In this document: positions 32,030 to 42,977 of the stretch, piece by piece | Layout of the letters: the number at the start of each line of letters is the position of its first letter | How positions within the stretch are numbered: position 1 is the stretch's first letter | From: Acanthosepion pharaonis | Taxonomy: Eukaryota > Mollusca > Cephalopoda > Sepiida > Sepiidae | Direction of reading: 5' to 3' | Assembly (NCBI GenBank): GCA_903632075.3 | Contig: CAHIKZ030001777.1 | Coordinates: 124,001 to 188,000, forward strand | Length of the DNA stretch: 64,000 bases | Program-made: the position numbers and the translations under genes | Notes under the pieces: generated by a model | Databases searched by the model: none | Told to the model about the DNA's origin: nothing | Seen by the model: the letters and a program-made list of their open reading frames with translations, nothing else

Positions 32030-33275
32030 ATTAAATTTCTTTAAACACGTGAAGAATGAACTGACAACAAAACGAGGCGTAGTCATACGCGGAGCCAGAA
32101 TCAACATACCCCAAAACCCACAGAAACGAATCCTGAAATTGGTGCATGAGACACATATGGGGATAATGAAAACAAAAGCCCTGCTCAGAACTAAGGTATC
32201 GTGGCCCAATATAGACAAAGACATAGAGGCTGCCATAAGCCGATGTATCCCGTGTACAGCATTAGACCCAAAGGGAAACCACCGTCCAGTGCATATGGCC
32301 GAAATGAAAGGCCCCTGGGAAATACTCCATATAGACATCTGTGGGCCTTTCCCTAGTGGGGATTATGTAATCGGAATAATCGATGCGGGATCAAGATAGC
32401 CTGAGGCCTTTGTTACCAAATCTACCAGGGCTGATACAATCATATCGACAATCCAAAGGTGTTTCTATACACATGGCATTCCAGCGATTATCATTTCAGA
32501 TAATGGGCCCCAGTTCATATCCTCAGAGTTTAAGCACTTCTGCAAAGAATGGGGTATCCAACACCGAAAGGTAACCCCTTATCACCCCCAAGCTAATGGA
32601 GAGATCGATGGTTTTTCAACCATGTCAAAGCCATTCGGGCAATGAACACAGAAGGAAAGGACTGGAGAAAACATCTAGGAAAATTCTAACGACACCGAAA
32701 TAGTCCACATGCCATGACGGGAGAAACTCCAGCTAAGCTACTCATGGGGAGGGAAGTAAACATCAACATACCAGGATTAAAAAAGAGGCCTGACAACCAA
32801 GCTTGGAGAACAGCACGGCAAAAAGACAAAAAAGAAAAATACAGATTGAAAAATCGTACAGATCAAAAAAATAAAGCTAAACAAACTAACATAGAACCCA
32901 GAGATGTCATATTACTTAGACAAAGTAAACACAACAAGCTAACGCCAGTTTCCACCCAACACCACGGAGAGTAAAAGAACGCAGAGGTGAATCTGCAATG
33001 ATAACGCAAGGTGACACTTATTTTACGACACACATCACAAATGAAAAGAATCCCTGAAGACAGGACTCGCCAACAACCAAGGGATGACGACTTCTCTTTC
33101 AACGACGACCTTGGGGGGAAGAAAGATATAGAACATGAGAGAAAAAGCGAGGAGGAGGAAGAAGCAGATATCCCTATAGCTCTAAGATGAACAAAACGCC
33201 ATATAATAAAACCCCGAAGGTATGCAAGCAGCAGTTCGGAAGAAGAGGAAAACAGTCTGAATACAAGGGAGGGAG
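32030..33275 (+). pseudogene. Gypsy integrase, degraded, with charged tail
   Basis: The frame from 32049 has the zinc module (LVHETHMGIMKTKALL, then CIPC) and the first core Asp in LHIDICGPFPSGDY. A TAG follows at 32397. The core continues in other phases: IIISDNGPQFISSEF with the second Asp, then YHPQANGEIDGF. The residue 35 positions after that Asp is Asp, not Glu, so the triad is also damaged. The frame 32714-32974 holds a C-terminal part. An acidic tail (EEEEADIPIAL-like) follows near 33150. RT is missing upstream. The 3' LTR follows directly. Confidence 0.83.
33262..33275 (+). promoter_or_regulatory. Polypurine tract before LTR
   Basis: AAGGGAGGGAGCAGA precedes the TGTGATGTCC LTR start. 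Edges are good to a few bases. Confidence 0.55.
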
Positions 33276-33656
33276 CAGATGTGATGTCCGCGTGAATATA
33301 AATAGAACCCGCTCGGTTGAGGTGGGAACTCTTCAGTATACAGCAAAAATATAAGGTAACTTAGCAGTTGAAAAGGTTTGGACTTTTGACAAGCAGTTCC
33401 ACTTAGAGATGTTACTGGAAATCATTCTAGCTCAAAGTTCAGTGACTTGTTATAAAAAAACATTTGATAGCAGTGGATTTTTGAGAATCATGAGTGAAGC
33501 CAAATAGGAGGATTTAAATTAAAAATTACTGACACTTGTGCTATCACTACTGATCTTTATTCTTATTATTACTATTTTTTTCTTTTAAGATTTGTAATTA
33601 TATTACAATAAACTTGTTATCAAGTATCACTTCAGTTTATTTTAAAAGTTGCCAAC
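33276..33656 (+). repeat. 3' LTR of the 32-kb gypsy element (approximate)
   Basis: Begins TGTGATGTCCGCG. A TATA box (TATAAATAG, about 33297) is followed by CTCTTCAGTATACAG, with TCAGT as a possible initiator about 37 bases later. This promoter block recurs at 13.07-13.11 kb. A likely end is GCCAACA at about 33656, following an AATAAA at about 33607. Only one LTR is in view, so the length is approximate. Confidence 0.55.
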
Positions 33657-34430
33657 ACTACTGGACAATTGTATGCATGTGGACTGGACCAGTTAGACAA
33701 GATTTTAACCAAGAACTTTTACTTCTGTTTGTCTGACTCCACCACATTTGTGTTAGTGATAACTATCAACATCCCCTTCAGTGGATCTTTTGACAAAGTG
33801 TAAATGCAGAAAATGCTGACAAAATGACACTATGGAACAGACTGAAGGGTAATTAGTTGTCAGCACCCGCTCACATATGAACATTGGGAACATCATCCTC
33901 TCACCTTATTCCCTTCACCCCTCTGGTGGTAGTGGTGGTGGCAGAGGTAAGTAGTCAAAGAGAGCTTGGCAAGGACATTCATGTGAATTTGATTTTGGCA
34001 GACAACTCTGCACAATGGAGAAGCCCACACACTCATGGCTCAAAGGGGATTGAGACAGCAGAGATCTGACAAACCTGGTTGCATCAGGCTGTCAAATGCT
34101 TGTTCTGTCAAGGTTCACTTTGGTTACACCACCTCAACTGGAGTTGCCTTTTTCCACTATTTTGTTTGTTGAGATCATGTAGATCTTTGCCTATTCTGCC
34201 ATTGGGTCTTCAGTGGTAGGTTGCATTCAGTCTAGTCCCTCTGCCTCAACCTTACTGCCATAGGTGACTCTACAGGTGTTAACTCCAGACTGATTCACTC
34301 TCAGGATCACTGGGATATGAAAGCCCTCAACTATGACAAGAAATGATTGTATACATTTTAGACTAGTTGTTGGAATGAATAGTTCATTATCAAATATATC
34401 ATTTTGACTTATTACTTTAATGCTAATAAT
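33657..34430. other. No gene recognised
   Basis: Mixed-composition DNA with short ORFs only. I see no family signature or repeat partner in the window. Confidence 0.6.
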
Positions 34431-34431
34431 A

Positions 34432-34815
34432 GAATTGAATCAATAAATAAGAAAAGTATAAAATTATCATTAAGTATATGAGACCATTTTTTATTATTGT
34501 TGTTGATAAAAATATTTGAAAGATAAATAATAATGGAAGAAATTCACTATTGAACCAATAGTTGAAAAAAAGGTAAACAAAAGAAAATAACATTGCAACT
34601 TGAAACTCCTTTCCTAAAAATTAAAAAATGCATTCTCACATTATAAATAATTATTTATTATCAAAAGTTATGTTACTGCAAACAATAAATAAGAAAAGGA
34701 GAAAAGAATAAAATTATCATCAAAACATTATTAAAAATGTTTGAATGATAAATGACAGAAATCGATGATACTGAAACAATAATCAGAGATAAACAAAAAA
34801 GTGATATTGTTATGC
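34432..34815. repeat. Imperfect A+T-rich direct repeat
   Basis: Blocks at about 34440-34600 and 34684-34815 share CAATAAATAAGAAAAG, AAAATTATCAT, a TTTGAAAGATAAAT-like segment and AGATAAACAAAA-like sequence in the same order. The origin is unknown. Confidence 0.55.
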
Positions 34816-34829
34816 AAGAACAGTGGGAA

Positions 34830-35165
34830 TGGAATTGACACTTTTTGGCACTTAACTATTTTAAAAACAGAGTTAAAAGTTTCAGCCAAAACTCTGCCAG
34901 ATTGTTTATTAGCCACTGAACAGACTTGTGCTATGAAGTATAAGATGATCAAAAAAAGCCTGCATTTGGTGAGATAATCATAGACAAAGTCAATAGTGAA
35001 AATGTACTGATCAATTCAGATCAGTCCATGGCCTTTGATAGGGTCAACCATCATTTCTTGTGGATGCTTGATTCAAGTTACACTTTTGCACCTGGATTCA
35101 CCTTCTGTATGTAATACCCAGAGCTATGGTAGAAGTGAATGGGTAAGATCAAAGTCTTTCTGTGG
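34830..35165 (+). pseudogene. LINE RT fragment (same L1/Tx1-like group)
   Basis: Broken frames read LKTELKVSAKTLPDCLLATEQ, TCAMKY and LINSDQSMAFDRVNHHF, matching ILAKVLADRL, EQTCAVKG and LINLDQSKAFDRVDHWF of copy 2. Both ends are truncated; it ends where an LTR-like sequence begins at about 35.19 kb. Old and heavily mutated. Confidence 0.8.
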
Positions 35166-35189
35166 TAAGAAATCAAAATAAAAAAAAAG

Positions 35190-35395
35190 CAAAGGAAAAA
35201 AAAAACGCGCTTCCTTTATACAGCCAAGGATCAACCATAATCAGCATGCGAATGATGAGACAATGAGATTTCACGTTAACTGTCTGAGACTGCCTGGCAT
35301 AAAACATGGGCGCCACAGCTGATCAGCTGGATTTTGCATGACACACAGATTCGTGGGCGTTTCCGAGGTAAGCCGTTTTCCCAATTTTCCCCACA
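35190..35395 (-). repeat. Truncated 3' LTR, cognate of the solo LTR at 48.87 kb
   Basis: On the minus strand TGTGGGGAAAATTGGGAAAA starts at 35395 directly after a GGGGGGAG purine run. It aligns with 48871-49080: shared features include CCTCGGAAACGCC, ATGTTTTATGCCAGGC, CAGTTAAC, CATTCGCATGC and CTGTATAAAG. It breaks off near the initiator, next to the LINE fragment. Confidence 0.85.
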
Positions 35396-35614
35396 CTCCC
35401 CCCGATCTCATGATCACAAACAGAGCAGGGAGATATAGACCGTTGCCGTCGAGTGCCCCTCCGAAAGGAGACAACACAAGCTTCATCCTCATGTGTACTC
35501 TCGTCTGTGGTTTGAGTGTCGGTAAACACTGTGTCTGCTGGGAGGCTGCTGATATCGGAATCACTGCCCAGCAGGTTTAACTCCAAGCAGATCAGACTCG
35601 CTTTCATCGTTCAG

Positions 35615-36360
35615 TTACAGTAGTGGTTGCATCACCGGTCGCAAGTCTTTAATGTAATGAGGCACCCCATTAACTCTCACAGATTGCAGGCTAATCACCT
35701 CTATAACACATCCAGTGCCGTATTTTGTCGTACACTTGCCACGTGGGTTTTTGACCCAAACAACATATCCTTTTTTCAATCTCCCTCCAGTCACTTCTAT
35801 TTCAGGCAGTGGGTTGACTTCAATGCCTTTCACTCGGAAATGATACTTGTGCAGTGCATCAGCCAGCACTGTGGACGGTGAAACATTATCTTTCAGGGCG
35901 ACATTATACCAGTAAACCGCCTCCGATACTGTGCAGCCCTTCCTGGCCGCAATGGTCTTGATGGTTCTGTGGTTTCACTCTACGATGCTGTTTCCACTCG
36001 GCGAGTAAGCACAACGAAACCGCAGATGCACATCCCAATTGTCCGCAAATTTTTTAAAGTCTTTACTGGTGAATACAGCATCGTTGTCCGTCAGTATTTC
36101 TATAGGTGGGCCTCGCTCCAGGAAAACATTCCCCAACAGTCGAATGATGGTGCTCGCATCTTGTCGGCACAGCGGCCACCATACCACAAACCTAGAGGGA
36201 CCGCATCAATAAGCGTTAGAAAATTCTCACCATTGTGGTGAGTTATATCCATCACTAGTCTGCTCGAGTTGCTCTTCACGCTCAGTTCTCCTCTTTCCCA
36301 GTGAACAGGTGCTGGATCGATCGACTGACAGGTTGTGTAGGCCTTCACAATGGGTTTAAT
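35615..36360 (-). pseudogene. Integrase of a gypsy-like element
   Basis: Frames 36348-36100, 36187-35975 and 35869-35615 together cover the core and C-terminus. The catalytic acids are all visible: Asp in LVMDITHHNGENFL, Asp in EILTDNDAVFTSKDF and Glu in PSGNSIVE, with 35 residues between the last two. The last frame has a basic C-terminal domain (GGRLKKGYVVWVKNPRGKC). Two frameshifts break it. RNase H lies upstream and the LTR downstream, so this element has the ordinary order with integrase last. Confidence 0.82.
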
Positions 36361-36429
36361 GCTTTCTTTGGATACTTGCGGGTCGACTAATCTGGCGAAG
36401 TACAGAGTTCATTTCATGCCCGGATGTCT

Positions 36430-37160
36430 ACTTTGACAATGGATATTGGCCACCTGGTCCTAGTCCAGATGTCTCCCTACCATTGCGCAGCTCTCGAGCA
36501 CTGGTTCTCCTCTCTTGAGTAGATCCAGCCACCTGTGCAGTACTCTGGTGAGGCGATCCACATGGTTCTGATAGAACTGTACGAGTGTCACATCTATGGT
36601 CAATCCATATTCTCCCGCATAGTGCCCAGCCGTCACCTAACCAGCATCTCGCCAGCCGCCCTTGTTCACCCGTGCCTTCCCGGTCAAAGTGTCGGAAATC
36701 CACCGGTGCACACACGCCGAACAAAGTAACAATCTTGTCATCTCCCACTGGAGGGCTAGATTGACTCCTTTAAGCACCGCATCGAGTTCAGCTAAATTAA
36801 TATGCCTGGCATCATTAGTCAGATGCAGCCAACACGCATCTTCAATGACATTTCCATTCTATTCCAATGCCACTCCTGTCGCCACGGAACTCGTATCCAC
36901 CCAGACTGTGATCCCATCACCACCCATGCACCAGTCTCCTCCAACGGGATCCAGTTCCCGTACTCTACTTAGCATCTCCGCTAGTATGCGACAGAGAGAG
37001 GGATCTTTGATTTTATCATCCCATCCATTGGTTGCTACAGTTGCCAGGTGCTTGACGAATGCAACTGCCACCCTGAGCCATCCACACACGGGGAAATATC
37101 CAACAAGTTTCCCACACAATGAAAATACACGCCGACAGGTCAACACATCAGAGACTTCTG
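36430..37160 (-). pseudogene. RT connection/RNase H of the same gypsy-like element
   Basis: The frame 37146-36859 carries FSLCGKLVGYFPVCGWLRVA and the first RNase H Asp in ITVWVDTSSVATGVALE. Another phase at about 36850-36740 reads HINLAELDAVLKGVNLALQW, with the RNase H Glu. From about 36740 to 36430 the frame differs and motifs are harder to place. Broken by frameshifts. Confidence 0.72.
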
Positions 37161-37229
37161 GAATCTGACTTCCTCGTTTCTATCAGAGGGTGCCATTCTC
37201 TTCCCAGACTTGCAAGCAAAGAACTCTTG

Positions 37230-37660
37230 CTCCATCTCTCAGTTACACCAGATCCTTGCACACCAAACCGTAATCCAAAAAGTGTTGTTGTACACGCAGT
37301 GCAGAGACCAGACTTTCATTGATGAAAATGTCATCAACGTATGCTGATGTGGCACTGTCTCGTATTTTCCTCTGATGCTGTCGGGCACTTTGTACTCTGA
37401 GACCTTGTTGTGAAGCTGAACTGGTGAGTCTTTTTGGGCCCATTTCCACCTGGCGGTCCACACCCTCTTGTCGAATTTGAAGGAGACATCAAAATCTGGC
37501 TCACTAATGTAAAGGGCTGCACACACCTTCCTTGCTTTACCCAGTTCCACATCTCCTGCTGGCATGATTATCATGCCTCCTAACATACAAATGAAAGAAG
37601 TCCATGGTGATTTATCTCTTTCGCTACATCTGCTCACAAACTGCTGCAAATTTGGTACAT
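37230..37660 (-). pseudogene. RT of the same element with the core deleted
   Basis: The frame 37649-37239 has the pre-RT block (FKFDKRVWTARWKWAQKD, NKVSEYKVPDSIRGKYET). A few bases later another phase gives SAYVDDIFINESLVSALRV, with the catalytic YVDD at 37330-37341. In relatives the fingers and motifs A and B lie between these blocks, so well over 100 codons are missing. The element cannot be active. Confidence 0.8.
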
Positions 37661-37839
37661 GAACTTTAAACTAAACTGTGAACAAACTTGCCACTCTAGA
37701 GAATCTACATTCAAACTGTCTTATGCTAGGTTTAAGTCTGGAAAAGTCATTTGTGGCAGAGGCATGTCGCCAAATAGTTGTTGGCTATCTCTGCCACTCT
37801 CCACAATGAGTGCATGCTAATTGCAGCTGTTTTAACTTA

Positions 37840-38370
37840 CTATACTCCCCAGGTCTCCTGACCATAACACCAATAGCTTGGAGTGATCTTTTCAGCTGGG
37901 TATTTCTGAAGGCAGGAAGATTTCATCTTCACTTGATGCTAACATTGTCTTTTACATTGTATGATGCGCCATCAACTAAGACAGCTTGGATACTCCAGTA
38001 ACCTATTCAGTTTTATATCTAGTTATGAACCTGTTCAATAAATTTCTTACTAGCACAATGACCCCTTTCTTATAGGCTTCTTGCTCCAGCTCAGGTTTTG
38101 ATGAGGGTGTTTTGTCAATACTTGAACTTCATATCAGTAGTGTGCATTAGTAGGAACAGTTGCACAGTGGATACCATCCCTGAGTATCATATTATACCAG
38201 TATACTGCCTCCTTGATAGAACACTGCTCTCAAGAAGAAATTCACTTAATATTTCTGTGGGGCTATTCAACAATGCCATTTCAAGATGACATATATGTGT
38301 ATCTGGAAATCCTGCTCAACACCTTGATTGTATCAACGCCAACTAATAAATCAAACCACAAAGGTCTACC
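37840..38370 (-). pseudogene. Diverged second integrase C-terminus of the same lineage
   Basis: Minus-strand phases read SIKEAVYWYNM and YEVQVLTKHPHQNLSWSKK, then RKGVIVLVRNLLNRF-like sequence, parallel to VYWYN and the 35.62-35.87 kb frame. At the DNA level ATTATACCAGTATACTGCCTCC here matches ATTATACCAGTAAACCGCCTCC at 35.91 kb. It is more decayed than its neighbour. Confidence 0.62.
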
Positions 38371-38394
38371 ATTCATTTATTTAATGTTATGAAA

Positions 38395-38540
38395 TTGAAA
38401 AAATTTATTTTTGTAGGGCTTAATTAAGTAACATCAAAAATTTTCTAAAAAGAGCATGCCATGAAGAAAAAAGGCTGCAAACATGATAATAATAAAGTTT
38501 TATCATCAAAATGTTTATGTTTTTTATTTATTGATTTCAC
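38395..38540 (+). repeat. A+T-rich dispersed repeat, copy a
   Basis: AAAAAGAGCATGCC, GAAAAAAGGCTGCAAACATG and TTTTATCATCAAAATGTTTAT match 55385-55470 in order. Function unknown. Confidence 0.65.
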
Positions 38541-38659
38541 TTCAAGCAAGGTAGTAAAGCCACTAAGACACAAGAAGTTATTGAGTGTGGAAGAATTAGC
38601 AACAGAAACATTACGAATGGCTGAGCAATGCTGGATGATGTTATCTCATTTTCTTTGGA

Positions 38660-39600
38660 ATGTGGGTCATGCATATTGGGGATAGGCAATGGATGACATT
38701 CTGTGTTTCACCACCCAGTCATTTAGGAATTGTTGGAATGGTAGTGATGTGAAAAGTGGACCACCATCAGTGCTGAGTTCCGCTGAAGCACCATAGCTCT
38801 GGAATAAGTCTCAACAAATCGAGATTATTCTAGAAGTATTTGCGTGTTCATGGCTTAAATGATAAAGAATGAGCCAGCCAGTTGACCTATCAGCACAGAC
38901 AAGGTACTCCTGACCCCTGACATAGAATAGATCCATGACTATTTGTTGGAATGGCCAATTTGGTGATCATGTGAGAGTAATCAGCTCCCATGGTTGACTT
39001 GGGGCAATGTTTGAGCATGCCATGTGTGGGTATTTCAGTTCGCCTGTCATTTGCGATAACTGAAATGGATTAAAGTGCTTGCTTTCATCCAGTCCTCTGG
39101 TCTACCAACTGAGCTGTTGCTAGTGACCTCTTATTCTCTCGGTCTCCTTAGTATGCACATACGCCATCACACCAACAAGGCAGTCTGGGGACAACTAAAA
39201 CTTGCATACGAGACTTACTTCTCGTTCGGCCGAGACTTCTGATTTTATAAATTCAAGCTGGTTAGTCATTTTTATTTTTTCATTTGTACATCTGCCTGCG
39301 ATATAGGAATTTTGGAATAATCCATTTCTCTTTTAATGCCGGTCTCGATCTTTCAACAGGACCTGACACATCATGCAAATTTGCTTTGCGGGAGGTAAGT
39401 CTTCTCGTTCCTCACACCATGCAATTAGCCCTAACATTACAGATCGCAGTGTTCATCCTGGGCCAGTAAATGGAATCATTGGCATGGGCTTTCATGCCAA
39501 CCATGCCCTGGTGTGCTGAATGTAAGCTAAGCAATATTTTTTTCCATTGAGAGGTTGGAATCAATATCCTTCATCTAATAACACTAAGCCATTGTCAGTG
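38660..39600 (-). pseudogene. Integrase of a SAM-Gag gypsy-like element
   Basis: Minus-strand phases show the zinc module (LHSAHQGMVGMKAHANDS, then CNVRANC) at about 39420-39530 and the core (QQIVMDLFYVRGQEYLVCAD, then STDGGPLFTSLPFQQF) at about 38690-38980. The sequence is lost after AYPQ, before the catalytic Glu. Stops and frame changes are present. It follows directly on Gag, so protease, RT and RNase H are absent. Confidence 0.76.
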
Positions 39601-40900
39601 CTAAGTTGGTGTCTTAGCTCCCAATATTCACAGAGTAATGGTGCAGTGATATGGATTGTTTTTGGGAATCTGTGCTGTACTGCATTTATCAATTCTCTGT
39701 ATTGGGGATCATTGCATCCTGCTGCATGGATAAGGTCTGGTGAGGTGAAAATCGCTGATGCATTTGTTTCAACTATTTGGCTTTCGTTTATAAATGTAAT
39801 ATGGGCGAAAAGAGTGTCCATGGGAGCTTCATCAGATTCACAGCTTTTTACAATGGCCTGATATTTTTCCTTTTTTACTTGGAATATTCTCGCAAAATGA
39901 TTGGATTTTCCACAAGTAGTGCATGTTTGACCCCATGCTGGACATGCAAGCTGGAGGGAGCATGTCCCTGGAATGCCATGTTGGTGGCTACCACAACCTC
40001 TGCAAGCTTGATGGGGGTTTGGTTCACTAACAATGTTGTTATGGTATGAAGTATTAGCATGAATGTTGTTGTTGTGTCTGTGGTAGGTTGACATCTGAAC
40101 AGTAGCCAGGTTGGAGGTACTGGTCACTGCAGTCTGGTCCCATATTGCTGATTCAAATGCCTCAGCATGACAGATGTTCTGCTTGAAGGTTTTAGTATTC
40201 CGGCTTTAGCTAGCATATCTGTCTGGAGCGCATCATTGACTATGCCCCTGATGAGTTGGTCCTTGATATATACATTGGACAGGTCATATTTACAAGAGGT
40301 GACATGAAAAATTGCAGTTGAGGGCTGTAGCCCTAAGGCCAATGAGGTACTGCTGTATAGGTTTGTTTTTGCTCTGTGACGGATGCTAATGTGATGCAAT
40401 GGATCATGGGATTTGATCACTGTGTGACCAATGCTTCTATTATTTCAAGTATCTTTTTGGGGTCAGTGGAAAAAAAAATTCAAGTGGGTGTTGATTATGG
40501 CATTTTGGACAGACTCATCAGCACAATTGTACAATTGGATGTTGGTCTGTGATATTGTCATATTTGTCATTCTTATGAATACTTCCCAATCTGAAATTTC
40601 CTGAGTTGTTGAGGGGTCACTTTTAGATGTAGCTGAGGTAGCTTGGCTGCTGGTGCTTTAGCAGGGACCGTTTGGGTGATGAGTTCCTTAGCTTGCTTAA
40701 GAATAGATAGGGCTTCTCCTATTGCCTTGACTCCCAACCCCATTAACATAGCTAGATCCATCATTTGCAATTTCTCTTTTGTCAGCTTCTCACTTGCAAA
40801 GGTTGCAGCATAGTTCTTGGTTGAATCGGCAGAGATTCCTGCTTCAATAAGATAATTTTTCCAATCCTCAGGTTCAATCACTGTCCACAGCACCATGTAG
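39561..40900 (-). pseudogene. gag: Gag with SAM-like domain and zinc knuckles, fused to integrase end
   Basis: The frame 40896-40573 begins MVLWTVIEPEDWKNYLIEAG and contains LGVKAIGEALSILKQAKEL, the pattern of a SAM domain, a helical interaction module also found at the N-terminus of some arthropod retroelement Gags. The frame 40420-40124 is the middle part (IKDQLIRGIVNDALQTDML). The frame 40127-39561 has CRGCGSHQHG and CPAWGQTCTTCGKSNHFARI, paired zinc-binding motifs, and soon afterwards reads YRELINAVQHRF and LLCEYWELRHQLS, which belongs just before integrase. Pol up to that point is deleted. Confidence 0.76.
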
Positions 40901-41239
40901 AGTTTGGTAGTGGCAAACGATAATACTTGACTGTAATAGAAGTTGAATCTTACCGAGCAAGTTTAGAATTTGGTAACAGCAACAGATAGTACTCAACTAT
41001 AATGGAAGTAGAGTCTGACTGACAAAGCAGTCCCTCTGGTCAAGTTGGTAGGTGGTTTATATGGCAGCCTGGGTGATTCCATTCTGATACCCAGGCAAGC
41101 TTATTCTGCAAGTTTTGATTAAATTTTTGTTTTCAATTACGTTGACTTGTCCAATCAGTAAGTGTTAAATTTTGTGATTGTATTGTGCTGTATTTTTGTG
41201 TTTTCTGAGTGTTAGTTTGCTGTGTTTTTGTGAGAGGAT

Positions 41240-42962
41240 TAGCCTTCCGCCATTGTGGAGGTGCCCCAGTAAAAAAGAGCTATTGGCCACAACATCCACA
41301 GCACCATCAGCATGGGTGGCAGAAAGGCCTAAAAAAGGACCTAGTTACTACAAGGGCCTGAGAGAGGAGTACAACTCTTTCATCTCAGGCCATGAACTTT
41401 TGCCTGTGCCTGCAGTAATGGAGGCAATTACATCTCCCTGTTGACAACTGACGTCAAAACACAGAAGTTTATTGCGGTTAGCAGAGAGATGATGGAGGAG
41501 GCCCTCAAGGTCCTGAACATTGGGGCCAAATATTTGCCAATAGGTCAAATGCCATGTGGGACATCCTGCTGGCAACAGAGGAGTCTGCAAAAGCATTAGC
41601 TGGCAGCCTATTCACCACAAAGACTATGAGATTGCAAATGGAGTACAAGGGCATGCAGGAGACCTGGATTACCTTACATGGGTTGCCCATGTACATCGCT
41701 GAGGACCATCTGGGGGTCATCTTCTCAGACTATGGCCCTGTGGAGTGGGTATCCCCTATCAGAAGCAAGGTGAGAATTGCCACTAGTGATTACGAAGTCA
41801 TGGTGACATTGACCAAAGTTCAATGACGTCCCCAATGTAATCATCTGTGTCAGTCAAAATATTTACAACATTGTGGAGAGTCATTGTCCCATCTGTTGGG
41901 TTTGTGGTGCCATTGGTCACCTGGCAAAGTTGTGTCCAACTAGAAACCCAGCAACACAGCCTCAATCATCAACTGAGCAGCAAGGCCTCCAGTGGTTCTA
42001 GTGAGTGGAGTGAGATGGTGAGGAGGGGATCCAAGGCAAGAACTCCTCCTCTCCAGCAGGATGTCCCAGAAAAACGAGCTGCCAATAAACAGCAGTCAAA
42101 GCAGCAGGCAAAAGAGCAGCAGCCAAAACAGCTACAACAACAGCAGCAGCTGAAGCCACAATGACAGCCTGAAATGGAGCAGCAACAGAAGCAGTGGGAG
42201 CAGGCCAAGTAACAGCATTTTACACAGCAGCAACCTGAGCAGGAGCTCAAAAAAAAAAAACAAAGCAAGAGTAGTAAACTATCCAGCCACAGGAGGACTT
42301 ACCACAGCTGGATTTGTACATGGATGTAGGGGAAGTGCCTCCATTACGATCCTCCTCACTGAAAAGGGGGAGGGATGAAGATGAGGAAGAGGACCCAAAG
42401 TGGTAGCTTCCGAGACCCAATCCATTCCTACTTCACTGGAAAGAAAGGAAAAACAGCACCAAGGTAAGACAAGGAGCCTTCCTTCCACCCCTTCTAGGAC
42501 TCCACCTTCTCCATCTCCCAACTCAAAAGAAGAAGGAAGAAAAAACTGTTCCCAAGGGGGAAAAACTGTGTGTGATTGACAGACAGGCCCTCGAGTGGAA
42601 CCTTTCTTCTCAAAGGAAGGCCCTCTTGAGGTCGCAGTTTAAGTGTACTATGGCGGATGGGAAGTTCACAGAAAACCCCCAAAATTTCCTGAAGGCTCCT
42701 GGAGTGATTACACTCTGAAGAAATATGGGTGGTAAGCATGAGAGTACCTGGCAGAGGCAAAGAACACCTTCCAGAACATCAGGATGGTAGTGCAGGAATC
42801 ATGCTCCACCCCTCCTTATATAGGGCCATAAAATTAATCTTCCCAATGGACGTTGGCAGTATTGTCTCAAATAGTCAAATTACAACTAATATTGGAACTG
42901 GTAGCATGGGACAATCTGTCGGGGTCTCAACTGCCATAGATTATCGTCCTGTTAGTGTTTAA
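41240..42962 (+). pseudogene. LINE copy 3 ORF1
   Basis: The frame 41554-41826 (MWDILLATEESAKALAGSLF, ETWITLHGLPMYIAEDHLG) looks like an RRM-type RNA-binding region. A knuckle CWVCGAIGHLAKLC lies at about 41896-41938 in another phase. A CAG/CAA-rich segment (about 42085-42245) would encode glutamine runs. The frame 42729-42962 is the conserved C-terminal block (LHPSLYRAIKLIFPMDVGSI). Frameshifts throughout. Stop at 42962; ORF2 begins 15 bases later. Confidence 0.78.
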
Positions 42963-42977
42963 GGATTCCTTTAAATG

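Noticed and set aside
39105..39125. tRNA A-box-like sequence (minus strand CAGCTCAGTTGGTAGA)
   Set aside because: No B box, acceptor stem or anticodon arm follows, and it lies in degraded integrase sequence. It could be a tRNA-derived scrap but cannot be supported.
41969..42268. Cys-rich minus-strand ORF
   Set aside because: Antisense of the CAG/CAA-rich segment in LINE ORF1.
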